This document shows, one piece after another, positions 22,940-35,062 of a DNA stretch of 64,000 nt; position 1 is the first letter of the stretch, and each line of letters opens with the position of its first letter. A program made the position numbers and the translations under genes. The DNA is from Batillaria attramentaria (taxonomy: Eukaryota; Mollusca; Gastropoda; Batillariidae): positions 367,501 through 431,500 of the forward strand of contig JACVVK020000196.1 in the NCBI GenBank assembly GCA_018292915.2, read 5' to 3'. The notes below the pieces were generated by a model. That model saw nothing but the letters and a program-made list of their open reading frames with translations, made no database searches and was not told the origin of the DNA.

Positions 22940-24021
22940 TGCGGTAATTGTATTGTATTGTATTGTCATTATTCCGAGCAGACATTTAGTTTCCCCTTGA
23001 GGGATCAATAATTTTTTTTTTTTTTTTTTAAATCTTATCCCCTCCCCACCTTTCCTGTTTTGGTGCACTAATTTAGGCGACGGAAGGTCTCAGTGGGCGT
23101 GTGTCAAAGATCGATCATTGATTATTTGACGTCCCATTCACATTGTCCTTCACCCCAAGTGATCTACTTCACTGAGATGTCTGGACATTTTTTATTATGG
23201 CCTTTCTCTTTTTTTGAGATATTAGTCATTGGCCTACTTTATGCTAATCTGTATTAGAAATATGATATACAATAACTGAACTGCTACTAGCTAGTACTGC
23301 TTCTTTTTGCTCTTGATTGTAAATACACTAGGCGCGAGCTGAAAGTGGAGAGAAAAATGTCACTCCCAAAGCTTCCAGCACTTGGGGGGGGGGGGGAGGT
23401 GGGGGGGGGGAGGAAAGCGAGAGAGTGGGTTTGGGTGACTGATAAGAACTGTGCACAGCAAGCCGCTTACAGTTCCAAGGTGCACTGGAAATGTGTTTTT
23501 GGTACCTGAAGGGTGTGTGTGGGGGGGGGGGGAGGGAGGGGGGGGGTTGGTGTCCAGTTTGTACTGTCTTCACCAAATTCTATGACTGTCTGGACTGACG
23601 AGTGAAGGACCGATGACGTATCGTTCACGTCCACACGTCACTCCTCTTCCAAGACCCTGAACGCCACCGGGAAAGAGGGAAGTTTCTGTCGTGCAAAAGC
23701 GGGCGCCTGTCGGACTGGCCTGAAGTTTAATCCTGATGTGTATGCGTTTCTCTCACGCTATCAGAAGTCGCGAATACGGGGACCTTTGCCTGTCGACAAA
23801 CACCAGCTACCACTGAGAAGGCAGTGATAGCAGATTTGTATATTTGTCATGAAATCGACAAGGGGAAGTCCATTGACATGTGAGATGTCTTCAGCACATG
23901 AATCCGTCGCTTCGGCCTGCCTTTTGTCGTGATTTCTTGTATACCATTCTTGAAGTTTTTTTGGGTTTTGTTTTCCCTTGGTGTCTTAGCGTTAAAAACG
24001 TATTGCCAGTTCTTTGCTATT

Positions 24022-24190
24022 TGTATGGTATGGTTTGGTATGGCATGGTAGACTTCTCCTCGGCGCACATATCCATCTTTGCTGAAATGCTCACGGCGCC
24101 GCAGGGCTGGAGGACGAAGCAGTGAAAGCCTGCTGCCGCTAAGCGCTACTTTATGTGCAAACCTCCACCCTGCTATTCACTCAGGTGCTT
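24022..24190 (-). mobile_element. SINE family D, 3' fragment
   Basis: Matches 40010-40165 almost base for base (CTTCTCCTCGGCGCACATAT, GGAGGACGAAGCAGTGAAAG, CTACTTTATGTGCAAACC). The head is missing, consistent with 5' truncation. Confidence 0.8.
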
Positions 24191-26399
24191 GTCACTGATG
24201 AAAGCCGATTAGTCGCAAATGCAGACGTTCTTAAATGTGTTTTGTCTCGAGTTGATCCGGAAGGATGTCGCACGTGCAACTTACGACGTTTAAGAATTTT
24301 TAAGAATCAATAACAACGTTGCCGTCAAATGATATAAAGGCCAAAGTGCTTTAATTTGCGCCCTTTTGTAAAATGACGGTAGAACATATGACCCTATTCG
24401 GAAAACATCATACATGTATAATATTTTACAAAATGTTGTAAATGTTAACAGTTTTCTCGTCTAGATTTTTATTTATTTATTTTTTTTAGTGAAAACAAGA
24501 ACCAAGAGTTGTCTTGTGCCCAGTTAAACCCTTCTGGATTTTTTGTGTGTGTGCATACCACGCCATGTTTGTCATTGTCCTGGTGTCTTAGATGAAACCC
24601 CGAACATTTTTAATGAAACGCTAAGTTCACGTTATGAGGTCGTATACACTGTACGCCGTATATCCATTACGTGTGATCCCAAAGAACCGGAAGACGTGAA
24701 GGGGGCACTCAGATTTACAACTCTGTTCAGAACTCGCCTTTGAAGAGGCCTATAAAAGGTTGGAACCGTGCCAGACGCTGTCGTATTTGACAGTGTATCT
24801 CATTACTTATCAGCGAGGAGAATGTCTCTATATCAGCCTGAGCTCAAGAGGTTTGGGTCCGAAGGTTTGTCGTCAAACTTTTCGAAAAGTGAACTGTGTG
24901 TCGTCACTGCTCTTTTGGCAGTCGGTGACAAATGACGAGAGTTACGCAACAACACGCGACTGAACCAGGGAAAGTACATTCAAAGTGGAATTAAATTGTC
25001 AGGCGCTGACTGACGATTTTCGATTACAAAGGACAATACTAAATAATGTGTCTAGGAAATGGAGCAGCATTCCCGACTCGTGAGCAGAATCGATTCAACC
25101 AGTCACGTTGGATACAGAAAACAGAGAAAAGAAGAAAAGGAAGATTCAGTAATGCTCAAAAACACTGCTTCTAAGTTGTTTGTGTATAATTTTTTTTTTT
25201 TTAAGTCCTCTCGTTTCAAATTGTTGACCGTTTTTTTAAAAGACAGGCGTTCATTGTCCGATCCTCATGTTCCATGAAATCTGGGCTTTTACTGGGCGTG
25301 GGTGTTACGATACCTTCTCCATAAAAAACCAAAACAAGTACGCATACACACTGGTTAATACGCACACAAAAAGCCGTTCAGTTTATGTTCTTGCAGCCAC
25401 AAAACTTCACCCTTGTTGCAACCGCAAAACTTTGAACTGATCGAAGGCCGAGCCTGTACTGACTCTAATGTTTGCAACAGGTGGCCGTAAACATACGATA
25501 GATCCGGGTGTATATGATATTTATTCAAGCGGGTATGATGATATATGCGAGAGCCGTGTCCCGCCAAGAGGAGCGAGAGCTGTGAACAATGCCATGACGC
25601 ACGGTTTCCAGGCACTGCCGATACTTATGTCCCGTGACGAGGACTCTCTACACACGGAGGAAAGAACGGTTTTGGCCCCGTCCCAAGAAACGCTGACATG
25701 GTCTACGGAGCAGCGTAAGCCTGCTAATGGCATTTTGTGACTCTAAGTGCCCCAGATGTAGCGGGATCTTTTTTTCTCGATAACATCTTTCGTAAGTTGA
25801 CGCAATGGGCTAAGATGTCTTTAATGAACTTTACACCTGAATGGTATCTGACATTGCGAATCACTCCCCGCAAGAGTGGCCGCTGCACTGCGCTGCATAA
25901 TGTAAAGATTTGACGTGTCTGACAGGTAGAATACGCGAAGGCAATGCTCGCCCTACAGTTAGGGTGACTGGAAGTTGTCAGAGAAGGCACAGGTTTTGGA
26001 CAATGGGAGTAAGGGAGAAGTGTGCCCCCTCACCCATGATCACCTCTCTGTCTGTGATAAACACCCGTTAGTTCAGACTATACAAAACGTCAGTAATTGT
26101 GGAGCCCTACTAAGGCCACAGACCTGTCTGTCTTTTCAATGTCGCAGAGTTTCAGATACGTTTTTTGTCAGCTTGTCCCGAAGGAGCGTGCGTTGGAGAT
26201 CCGGCCTGCACTGGACGCCGGAGTTCTTTAATTATTTGTATGGCGAAACTTCTCCGCATGCAAAAAGAAACACTTAGGAAAAAGTAACTAGACCAGCAGT
26301 ACTAGCTACGTCTTGTGAGACAGAAACGTTAATTTGAAAGTGGGAAAACATCTCATAAAATTCAAGAAAACGCGTTTAAACAACCCCAAACAAGCAAAA

Positions 26400-26492
26400 A
26401 CAATTATGTCTTATTATTATGTTTTATAGTGGCCTGTGATTTCCCTTCTGGGATTAATAAAGTAATTTGAATTTGAATAAAAAATAAAATAT
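26400..26492 (+). repeat. Probable LINE 3' end with stem-loop
   Basis: TTTCCCTTCTGGGATTAATA followed by AAGTAATTTGAATTTGAA. The stem-loop plus AATAAA plus short tandem tail resembles L2/CR1 3' ends and the end of the nested LINE at 13.9 kb. Confidence 0.45.
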
Positions 26493-26682
26493 GAATAAGA
26501 ATAGCGCTGGAGAACTTTTGCACAGATTCTTTTGTTGCCGCGGACATTTCATCACTTTCTTTTCCCACACCGGGGACACGTATGGCTCAACCGTTTGAAC
26601 GTTCCGGCGGGCCCAAAACTTTACAGTGTTTTTTTTTTTTTTTTTTTTTTTGGGGGGGGGGGGGGGGGGGTTCAGTACCGGC

Positions 26683-26745
26683 CCCGTCTTCGAAATCACC
26701 TTCGCGGTGGACAGAAGGCGTTAACACCCCAACATTTACCCACCC
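26683..26745 (+). mobile_element. SINE family A, tail fragment
   Basis: CCCCGTCTTCGAAATCACC, GGTGGACAGAAGGCGTTAAC and CCCACCC match the body and tail, preceded by poly-T/poly-G. Confidence 0.6.
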
Positions 26746-27234
26746 TTTTTCGACACCGCTGCTTATTTATCTTATTTATCGTCGGTATTGCACCTGCATG
26801 CCTCCCCCCCCCCCCCCCCCTCTGTTTCGCCTCTTGCGCCGACACACAAACAAAAGACTGATCGGGGAACCATAAAGCACCCGCCATGCAGGTTCAAGGG
26901 AGGGTCAGCCTTTGGAGAAACCGGCAGAAATGATGTCGGAAACGGTTTGTACGTCCGATCGGTTCACCAGAGCGTGGGACACACCATGCATAAAATTGCG
27001 CCCCATTCACGAGCAGGTACGAAAGTAACGGGCAATTACGTGGGAGGCGAGATCGCGTTAAGGCGGTCTACTTAAGGTATAAGCGCCCCCCGCCACCACC
27101 CCCCCCCCAAAAAAAACAACAACAAAAAACAAACAAAACAACAAACAAACAACAAAACAAAACAAAAAACAACAAAAAACAAAACAAAAAACAAAACAAA
27201 ACAACAACAACACAACCAAAAACAACAACAACAA

Positions 27235-27235
<1 letters not shown>

Positions 27236-27287
<52 letters not shown>

Positions 27288-27298
27288 CACACACACAG
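27236..27298. repeat. (AC)n microsatellite
   Basis: About 30 units with one G substitution; it continues an AC-rich tract from 27106. Confidence 0.95.
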
Positions 27299-27420
27299 AA
27301 AGAAAGAAAGGGGGAAAAAGTGTCTCTTTACCAACAGATGCTCGTGTGTATCTTTTGCGACAGGGAGCTCCCTAAACACTATCTTTGAGCTCTCTCTGAT
27401 GTTTGTTTCCCTTCGAGGGC

Positions 27421-27423
<3 letters not shown>

Positions 27424-27499
<76 letters not shown>
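27424..27499. repeat. (TG)n microsatellite
   Basis: About 37 units, next to the 3' end of a family A SINE. Confidence 0.95.
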
Positions 27500-27504
27500 A
27501 CGCC

Positions 27505-27640
27505 CGCGAATTTAACATCCTTTTCCACCACGTAAGGGTGGTATCAAAGACGGGGCAACGAGAAAAAAAGACCAGCACAAATATTTGGCCCAAACCAGGA
27601 ATCGAACTCACGACCCGAGCATTAAGAGTCCTTCGAGGGC
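27505..27640 (-). mobile_element. SINE family A, truncated in the head
   Basis: AACATCCTTTTCCACCACGT, AAGACGGGGCAACGAG and GGAATCGAACTCACGACCC are present; the first tRNA half is missing. Its 3' (tail) side abuts the (TG)n array at 27424-27499. Confidence 0.78.
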
Positions 27641-28726
27641 AAGCTGGGAGTCACACGACAAGAAACTTTTAGAACGCTCAGTACCCATGCCCTTCGATTT
27701 CTGCGGTAAGTATTAATTATACAGTGTGGATAATAACACCGCGTAACACGTCTCATCAATAGGAAACGGATCACGTAATTGCAGTGTTTCGTTCTGTAAA
27801 TACGGGGCACGTAGCAGTCAAAATTCAACTCGACAAAACGAAGCCATTTATTACACTGTAGACTCAACTTCCCAGTCAGTTTGTACGGTGCGTGTCTAAG
27901 ATTATCGACACTGAAAAGAATACCGCATCCATAATTACAAAAAAAAAGGAAAAGCGATTAGTTGCGAAAATTGGATAATTTTGAAACAAGAAACGTTAGG
28001 GGGTTGGGGGAATGGGGGTGGGGAACTGATGTTGCAATAGGAGAAACAGATGGGATGTGAAACTCTTAACTGTTTTCGTCAAAACAACAACAGCAACAAA
28101 AGCAGGTGTAGTTTTGCTCTCGAACAATACAACTACCCCCACCCCCCTAACCCCACCCCCCCCCCCCAAAAAAAAAAAAAAAATAGGAGAAACAACAACA
28201 AAAAAGCAACACCCCCCCCAAAAAAAAACAAAAAAACACCCAAACAAAACAAAACAAAACAAAAAATAAAACAAAACAAAACAAAACCAACAACAACAAC
28301 AACAACAACCAACCAAAAAACAACAACAAAACAACAACAACAAAAACTTATTGAAGTTCAGTCACATTTGCCAAACTAGTTTCATTTACGTTTCATTCGG
28401 CTTGTCTGTTCGACAAAGTTGCTCTCCGCTTTTGTCTTTATACGTCTTTTGTCTTTGTTCTTCCCCGTTGCACTGTTGCCCTCTGACCTCTCTGTCAAGC
28501 CATAGACTCGAGCGGGGAGACGGAGGCACGTCTGACGTAAGCAATACTCAAATCGAGTGCAGGAAATGGCAGTGCCAACTGAACGTATTACAGCGCCTGC
28601 CTAGCGGAGCGGGACAAGGCAGTGGTCGGCGCGACACGTACTATGATCGAGCGTGTAAAGACATACGGGCCATCAGATTGTACGGGACATAGCCCGAGTC
28701 GGTGGGCATTTGGGAGTTGAACGGGG

Positions 28727-28883
28727 GTGGGGTGGGTGTTTGGGGGTTTAACGTCCTTTTCCACCACATACGGGTGATATCAAAGACGGGGCAACGACGA
28801 AAAAGCCAACACAAATATTTGGCCCCAGCCGGGATACGAACTCACGAAAGTCCAACGCTCTACCATTCGGCCACTCCGGCTCC
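28727..28883 (-). mobile_element. SINE family A, first of a tandem pair
   Basis: Tail-body-head order on the minus strand (AACGTCCTTTTCCACCACAT, AAGACGGGGCAACGACGAA, ACTCCGGCTCCCC). Some of the tRNA-like head is deleted. A second copy follows immediately. Confidence 0.83.
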
Positions 28884-29046
28884 CCGTGAGTTTAACGTCT
28901 TTTTCCACCACGTATGGGTGAAATCAAAACACGGGACAACGAGGAAAAACGCCAGCACAAATTTTTGAGTCCCAGTCGGGACTCGAACTCGCGACCCGAG
29001 CATTGGAAGTCCAACGCTATGCCATTCGGCTATCTGGACTCCCCGA
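28884..29046 (-). mobile_element. SINE family A, second of a tandem pair
   Basis: Begins GTGAGTTTAACGTCTTTTTC right after the preceding copy's CTCCCC and ends ATCTGGACTCCCC. The head is intact (CGGGACTCGAACTCGCGACC). Confidence 0.83.
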
Positions 29047-31079
29047 GCGGCGCACTGAGACTCTCTGTGAACCGGTAAAAATTCAAAATCTACTTCTCTG
29101 CGGTTGCCCTTGCCGACAAAGCCTCTCGCTCAGTCCTTGCGTTAGCCGCGTCATTGTGTTCCACCCTTCGATTGGCTCAATGCCCGCGTCTGAGATGCTG
29201 TCACTGTGCAGGTGTCTAAGTGGTGTGATGCTGGAAGCCCCAGAACGATCCGTGAGCCTAAACTGAACATAAAATATTGGGCCTTTCAGGTGAAACAGAG
29301 TGCTATACTCCATATTACGTCGTACTGTTTGGGCAATTGTGACGGCAGAACAAAAAAAAAAAAAAAAAAAAATGATCTCCCATAAAAAAATATATTTACG
29401 CTGATCCGGTTAAAGCTTCCAACAAACATCGCCAGTCGTAAGTCAGCAGGAAATTTCAAACAGCACGTCTGCAACTGATTCACTGGATACTTCTAACATC
29501 ATGCAGGGTAATTTGTACACAGGGGTTTTTTTTCCCTTCCCCGTCCTTCTCCTCCCCCCCCCCCCCTTTTTTTTTTTAAATTCACGCCACTCGTGTGAAA
29601 CGCGATTGCGCACGTAAATGGGATCGATAGCTCGGAAGACAAATACACGCGTCTACTGCGAAATCTCGGGGGGTTTAGACACGCACTTCTCGTCAGCTGC
29701 AAAAGGCTTTAGAAGTCCGGCAGAAGCTTGATGCGTATCTGATGGTTTAGTCCGCCATCCGTACGGACGAACCAGATTTATAACGGCTCAAAAGGCTGAC
29801 GACCTTCTTGAAAGGTGCAGGCGACATTAGTAATTTTCGCTGCGCATAACACAATGATTAATTGTCCATTGAACAGGAGGATGACGTGTCTTTCACCCAA
29901 GAAGCTTTGCAAAAGGTAAATACACTATTAAGCAAGCAGCGTTTTTAGTTGTTGTATTGTTTGGGTTTTTTTAAAGGGGGGGGGGGAGGAAAGGGGGGGG
30001 GGGTGGAGGAAAAAAGTCACCTGCACAAATTTAAATCCTAGTACACGCTCAAGATATTTTTGGTCAAGGACCTTCGGGAATAGAACTCAAGACCCAAGCA
30101 TTCACAGCCCAACGCTTTATCAACTCGGCAGTTCCTACTTCTCCTGACATAAAGATACCTAGGTACGTAAGTAGCTAATTAACCAAAACAAACAAACAAA
30201 CAAACAAACAAACAAATACTTTAGGTCGGGAACACGTAACGCAACTTTTACTTGCAATGTAAGAGATGTAGAATACTTGTGTCTCTACTCGTCTCCACAA
30301 AAAAATAATAAAAAAAGAGATGGCGCACCCAGAAAAGGTATTGCTCGCTCAAAAACAATGCTGTGGCCATGAAACGTGTTGAAAGCCGTGTTTATTTACC
30401 CGAAAGTCACACACGCGTTAAGTACCTGCCCACGGTCTGCAGCAGTGTAATAACCAACCCTTTGTTCGCTATTTGTGGCCCCTGATCTACGACATGAAGG
30501 GATTATGACGTCACCCACGGGACCTGTCGACGGCAAGTCCTGCCAACACACGAACCGCAACTGACACTGCTCACGGTACGCAACGGCCATTCCGACCAAA
30601 AACTGTGGTGCTACCTCGTTTGGAAAAAAGAGTGTTCTTTAGACGACTGTCAAAAAGTGTGTTGCATCTCTATCAGTTTCGATTCAACGCACGACGCGAC
30701 GAACTTCAATCCAAACAAGCAATGGTGTACGTAGAAACGACTGCGCATGCTCACGTCTACATGCGGTGACTTTAACGAAACATTTCAAGGGAGGTATATA
30801 TCATACATGGCGTCCCCCCCCCCCCGCCCCCTCAACCCCTCCCCGCCATGACAGTTACCCACCGCGTCACCTGACCCGGTGAAAGTCCGGAAGGCAGCAT
30901 ATGCAACAGTGTGACGTGGGTGAAGCATGTGTAATACTTTCACACTGTGTGAAGGCCGAGCGAAGGGAAAAAAACATGACCTGATACAAAACAGGGCAAA
31001 GTAAAGCAGACACAGAGCCGAGGTCACTAAGTTGGTAGTAAAGCCTAAATTTCGGCGTACAGGCTCACAACTGAGCACT
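29047..31079. other. Intergenic, nothing recognised
   Basis: Poly-A at 29350, poly-C/T at 29555, G-rich at 29980-30005, (CAAA)n at 30187-30215 and a degenerate SINE head at 30.05 kb. No gene was supported. Confidence 0.5.
30045..30135 (-). mobile_element. Degenerate SINE tRNA-like head
   Basis: GAATAGAACTCAAGACCCAA, GCATT..CCCAACGCTTTATC and AACTCGGC resemble the family A head in reverse complement. Confidence 0.5.
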
Positions 31080-31250
31080 GGGTGGGTGGGTGTTTTGGGG
31101 TTTAACGTCCTTTTCCACCACGTATGGGTGATATCAAAGACGGGGTAACGAGAAAAAGGCCTGCACAAACTTCGGCCCCAACCGGGATTCGAAAACTCAT
31201 GACCCGAGCATTGGAAACGCTTTACCATTCGGCTATCCCGGCTCCCCAAG
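31080..31250 (-). mobile_element. SINE family A, full length
   Basis: GGGTGGGTGGGTGTTTTGGG tail, CACCACGTATGGGTGATATC, AACCGGGATTCGAAAACTCA head and ATCCCGGCTCCCC end. Confidence 0.85.
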
Positions 31251-32816
31251 TGAGAACTGGTGTTGAGGAAAGCTTAAATAAAGTCGAAATACTGACATCA
31301 CCGGGCGTGATGTTGTCTTTTTTTTTGTTTGGTTTTTTTTTCTTCTTTTTTTGGTTTGAATTCCCGATATTTGATTTCACCGAGCTACAACTCTCTTTCA
31401 TTTTGACAAACAGAGAAGTACACGTCAATCGGGTATAGAGTCACGTTAAAACATCAGATCGGGGTACAGCTCCGTCCTAAGCGTTCTAACATGGTACGGA
31501 GTAGTACTACGGCTAACTTGTCCCTCGGCAGTAATCTTTTTGGGAGCTGTTATTCATTACCCATGCGTCGATTTTGCGAAACATGCTTGGACACATGGAC
31601 ATATAGAACGCGGACAATATGTCGGCGTGCTGTTACCTTGCAACCGAGACACCGGATAGGTGAGGGGCGGGCGTCCAAGTAATTTACAGTTCTGTTTATG
31701 TAGGTGACAGTGAAAGGCAAAGTAGCGACAGACGAGCTTTCAGTGTCATATCAATACACATGGACTTGAAGAATGAAAACGTCGCTGCTTCCTCGCCCGT
31801 TTGTGTTCTTCATGATGAAACAATAACAAGCACGTCATCTTTGCAATGCAACATTTGAAGTATGGGTGGAAAAAAAAAAAGAAAAAAAAAAAGAATGAGA
31901 AAGGGAAAACTACAAACACATGTGCGCGCAAACGAGGCAACTTTCCATGAACTTTAGAACTTCCTTGTCAACACCAGAAAACATATTTGAAAAAAATAAC
32001 AAGAACAACAGCAGAAATGTTGCTTCTTTAAGTACAGGAATATTGCAATCTCCGAACGGTCTCGGACAGCAGGTCAACATATGAGTGACCAACTTGTTGG
32101 TTCCATCTTAGGATCACTCAGCAGTGAACCAGTCAACAACCATTCAGTCCGCCCACTAAAAAGGTGGTGAAACGTTCGATATCACACAACTTAATCATGT
32201 GCCGAGGAAAAGACGTGTCAGGCTGATGAGGAATGACGAAATAGGAAAGAGAGAGAGCGAGAGAGAGAGAGAGAGAGAGCCAATCACCCCCTCCCCCACC
32301 CCCCAAACAAACAAACAAACAAACAAAACACAAAAAAAACAAACACCCCCCCCCCCCCCACAAACAGAAAACAAACAAACATACCCAAAAAAGTCAGAAA
32401 CACAAATCAAACAACATTTTACGACAACAACGAATCAACAACTGCTAAATGCAAAGCAAAACAAACAAAGCAAGCGAAAAACAAAAGCACATGTATACGA
32501 ACAACAACAAACCAACCAACCAAACAAACAAAAAAAAATGTAAAGAAGTACACGAAACATAAAGGAAAACAAATCCCTAGGAAAACAAATTTTACAAGGT
32601 GGATCGGGGTTACTTATGGACTTCCTCCAATAAAAAACAAAAAAAAAAAAAAAACAACTACAAAAAAACCCAAACAAAACAAACATAAAACACGACAACA
32701 ACAAAACAACAACAACAAAACAAAAAAACAAAACTAAAACCAACCAAACAACAACAAAGAATGAAACAAAACGACAACAAAAAACAAGAACAACTTTCTA
32801 TAATATAAGAGAAACT

Positions 32817-32817
<1 letters not shown>
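31251..32817. other. Intergenic, low-complexity
   Basis: Poly-T, (GA)n at 32247-32279 and long AC-rich stretches from 32290. No coding exon was recognised, including on the minus strand downstream of the 33.0 kb candidate exon. Confidence 0.5.

Positions 32818-32897
<80 letters not shown>
32818..32897. repeat. (CA)n microsatellite
   Basis: About 39 uninterrupted units. Confidence 0.95.
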
Positions 32898-32900
<3 letters not shown>

Positions 32901-33024
32901 CACTTAAACGATGAACAGAAATGGCCGTATTGACAGCGGGAAAAATCCACGGCGGATCAAAGAGACTATGGACAGTACTGAAGACAAAAGCGGAGGCGGA
33001 GGAGGAGAAGGAGGAATAACTCAC

Positions 33025-33089
33025 GCAGGCGACAAGTGCCCCTCCTCCATGATGGTGTGAAGTCGTCCAAACTTTCGCTTATCTTCCAT
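33025..33089 (-). CDS. Candidate first coding exon, unknown gene
   Basis: ATG 33089 sits in a good context (GAAAATGG) and opens MEDKRKFGRLHTIMEEGHLS followed by P and a split codon. The exon ends at 33025 with a consensus donor GTGAGT. A full CRE (TGACGTCA) is 40 bp upstream. No second exon was identified at lower coordinates because the next 1 kb is AC-rich repeat DNA. The protein is not recognised; without splicing the frame stops one codon later. Confidence 0.35.
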
Positions 33090-33128
33090 TTTCTTTCCTC
33101 CACTCCCAGTCCGGCCAGTTTAGGCAGC

Positions 33129-33136
33129 TGACGTCA
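33129..33136. promoter_or_regulatory. CRE palindrome TGACGTCA
   Basis: Perfect CREB/ATF consensus 40 bp upstream of the candidate exon at 33.0 kb. Further perfect copies near 6673 and 58823 have no gene attached, so chance is possible. Confidence 0.35.
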
Positions 33137-34780
33137 CAGCTTGTGTGACGAGAGGTTCCTCACTCAATCAGCAAAAGCACGGAACGTAAAAAGTGACAGG
33201 TGGCGTGTTAAACAAACACACAGACCGAACACGGTCCCCCCGCTGTAGGTACTCAAAACTTATCTCAATCTGCGCGACTTTTCCCTTGTCTTTTTCCTTG
33301 TCCTGTGTCGTTCGTCTGCTCAAGTACTTGAACACGCAGGGTACCACGCTGTCCTTGGAACGGGTACAAAACGGGGTGGCGAGGCCGAGTTCTGTCAGAC
33401 ACCCCTTTCTGTTCTTTTCACTGGCACCGGAGCGCAGGCGTCAGTCGCCGAGAACGCAATGGCAGACCCATACTGAAGGGGTACTTGAAGACGTTTGAGT
33501 AAAAAGGTATAGACTGGTTTGAAGGCAGTGAGTCACTCAGTAAGCTCTGACGCTCTCTTTCTCTCTCTCTTAGATCATGGCTCCTTTTGTGTTGTGGCTG
33601 TCAGTCGCGGTCGTTGTTTGGTAACTTGGCATCGGGGGCCCCGGGTAGATCCACCCTGTAAGTGCTTGCGCCTGGCCTGTGACTGTCTTCTTTCCTTACC
33701 TCTCGCCACAAACAGGCCCTGTCGCGCCACTCGCTTACTACCAAGACCTTATGGACTGCATTCACGCATATGCCATCCCGTTTCCGGCCAGAAGGCGGCA
33801 GGTCTCGTGCGTCCACCAACCCTGACTTGCTCCCTTCTTCCTTTGGCGAACGCCGATAAGTATAGCAGGTGTAGATTGCCACGGTTTGAGTGTTTGCACA
33901 AAGGCTCGCCGGAGACTGTATTAGTGGCCTGTAATTTTCCGTGTTATGTTCTGCTTTGCTCGCTCGCCAATGGACCGTGACCAGACCAGGGTTCCAGACT
34001 CGGCACCATGGTACGGGCCTCGGCACTAGGATAGGTCTTAGGACTAAGGCTAAAAACATGCTCCCGACGGTGCTGGAACTGTTCGGTTTTTGTTGCAGAA
34101 CAGCATTTGCCCGTGAATATTGAAAAACGAAACAAAACAAAACAAAAGCAAGCTGTACAATACGGACACTTAATTCACAGGAGACATCAAAGGAAACACG
34201 TGGAAAATAATAATAATAATAGTAATCGCATTAATGTAGGCGCTTTATCTCAAATATTTGGCTCAAGGTGCCGCCAGCTACATCCAGCACGCACACTCAC
34301 GTTAATCACACGCATTCTCTGAGACACTGGACATGAACACAGCAGTCACGTGTTGCGAAGGGCCGGCTCAGCAATTTAATTCAAGTATTTCCAAAAACAA
34401 AACAAACAAAAAAACCCAAAAAACAAAAAAAAAACCCAAGAAAACCAAGCAAATAAAGAAACAAAAACAGTAAACAAACAAACAAACAAACAAACAGCAA
34501 TAAGAAAACCAACACATCGGCAAAGAACAGCACACACGATAAACAAACCAACCAAAACCATAACCAACATGAAAAAGAAACAGAAAACGGCCAGAAAATA
34601 CAAACAGCGGACGTGGTGAAGAGGACTGTGTTAAAATGCAGTACTAGCAGACATTTCTACAGACTAGTGGAATGGATTCCCGTGTACGCCATCACGTCAT
34701 CACACTGACTGCCCCAACATCCTAGTTGTATTCCATCGGATGCAAAAGACAAAGAAAAATATTGCATTTTTGCAAGTACT

Positions 34781-35062
34781 AGGCCTGTATGTAATAGTCG
34801 AGGTTAGGGCTTTTAGCCCCGGGTTAGAGTCTAACCTCGAACTAAACTAGCTCTAGGGTTAAATTTTCTGCTGTTTTTTTTTTGTTTTAAATCAGGAAGC
34901 GGGCCCATTCCAGGCAGGTGCCTGAGCCGTTATAGAAGGATTTTTTCTTCCTTTCTTCGCTTTTTTTAATATTTAATTTTGCTTTCGGGTTTCTTTCGTC
35001 CTAGTTTGGGTTAGGCCCGTAGCCGTGGATTAAATTAACCTCGACGTTTACATACGGGCCCT
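34781..35062. mobile_element. MITE, inverted partner of 40710-40974
   Basis: Ends GGCCTGTATGTAATAGTCGAGG and, inverted, GGGCCCGTATGTAAACGTCGAGG form TIRs of about 25 bp. The interior (AGCTCTAGGGTTAAATTT, AAGCGGGCCCATTCCAG, CTAGTTTGGGTTAGGCC) matches the second copy in reverse complement. Confidence 0.78.

Larger units (their letters stand above)
22904..27105. other. Intergenic, repeats only
   Basis: (TG)n and (ATTGT)n at 22905-22968 with a stem-loop CCCCTTGAGGG near 22996 (possible LINE end), poly-G runs at 23384-23411 and 23520-23546, SINE fragments at 24.0 and 26.7 kb. No coding exon was recognised. Confidence 0.5.
27106..28350. repeat. Two AC-rich, G-poor low-complexity tracts
   Basis: 27106-27235 and 28160-28350 on the plus strand consist almost only of A and C in CAA/CAAA patterns. 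Similar tracts occur at 20740-20925, 32290-32800, 34385-34605 and 47227-47300. Apparent proteins in them are low-complexity artefacts. Confidence 0.85.

Noticed and set aside
33601..34140. 179-codon minus-strand open frame
   Set aside because: No recognised motif, no supporting splice or promoter context, and other frames are similarly open; likely chance.
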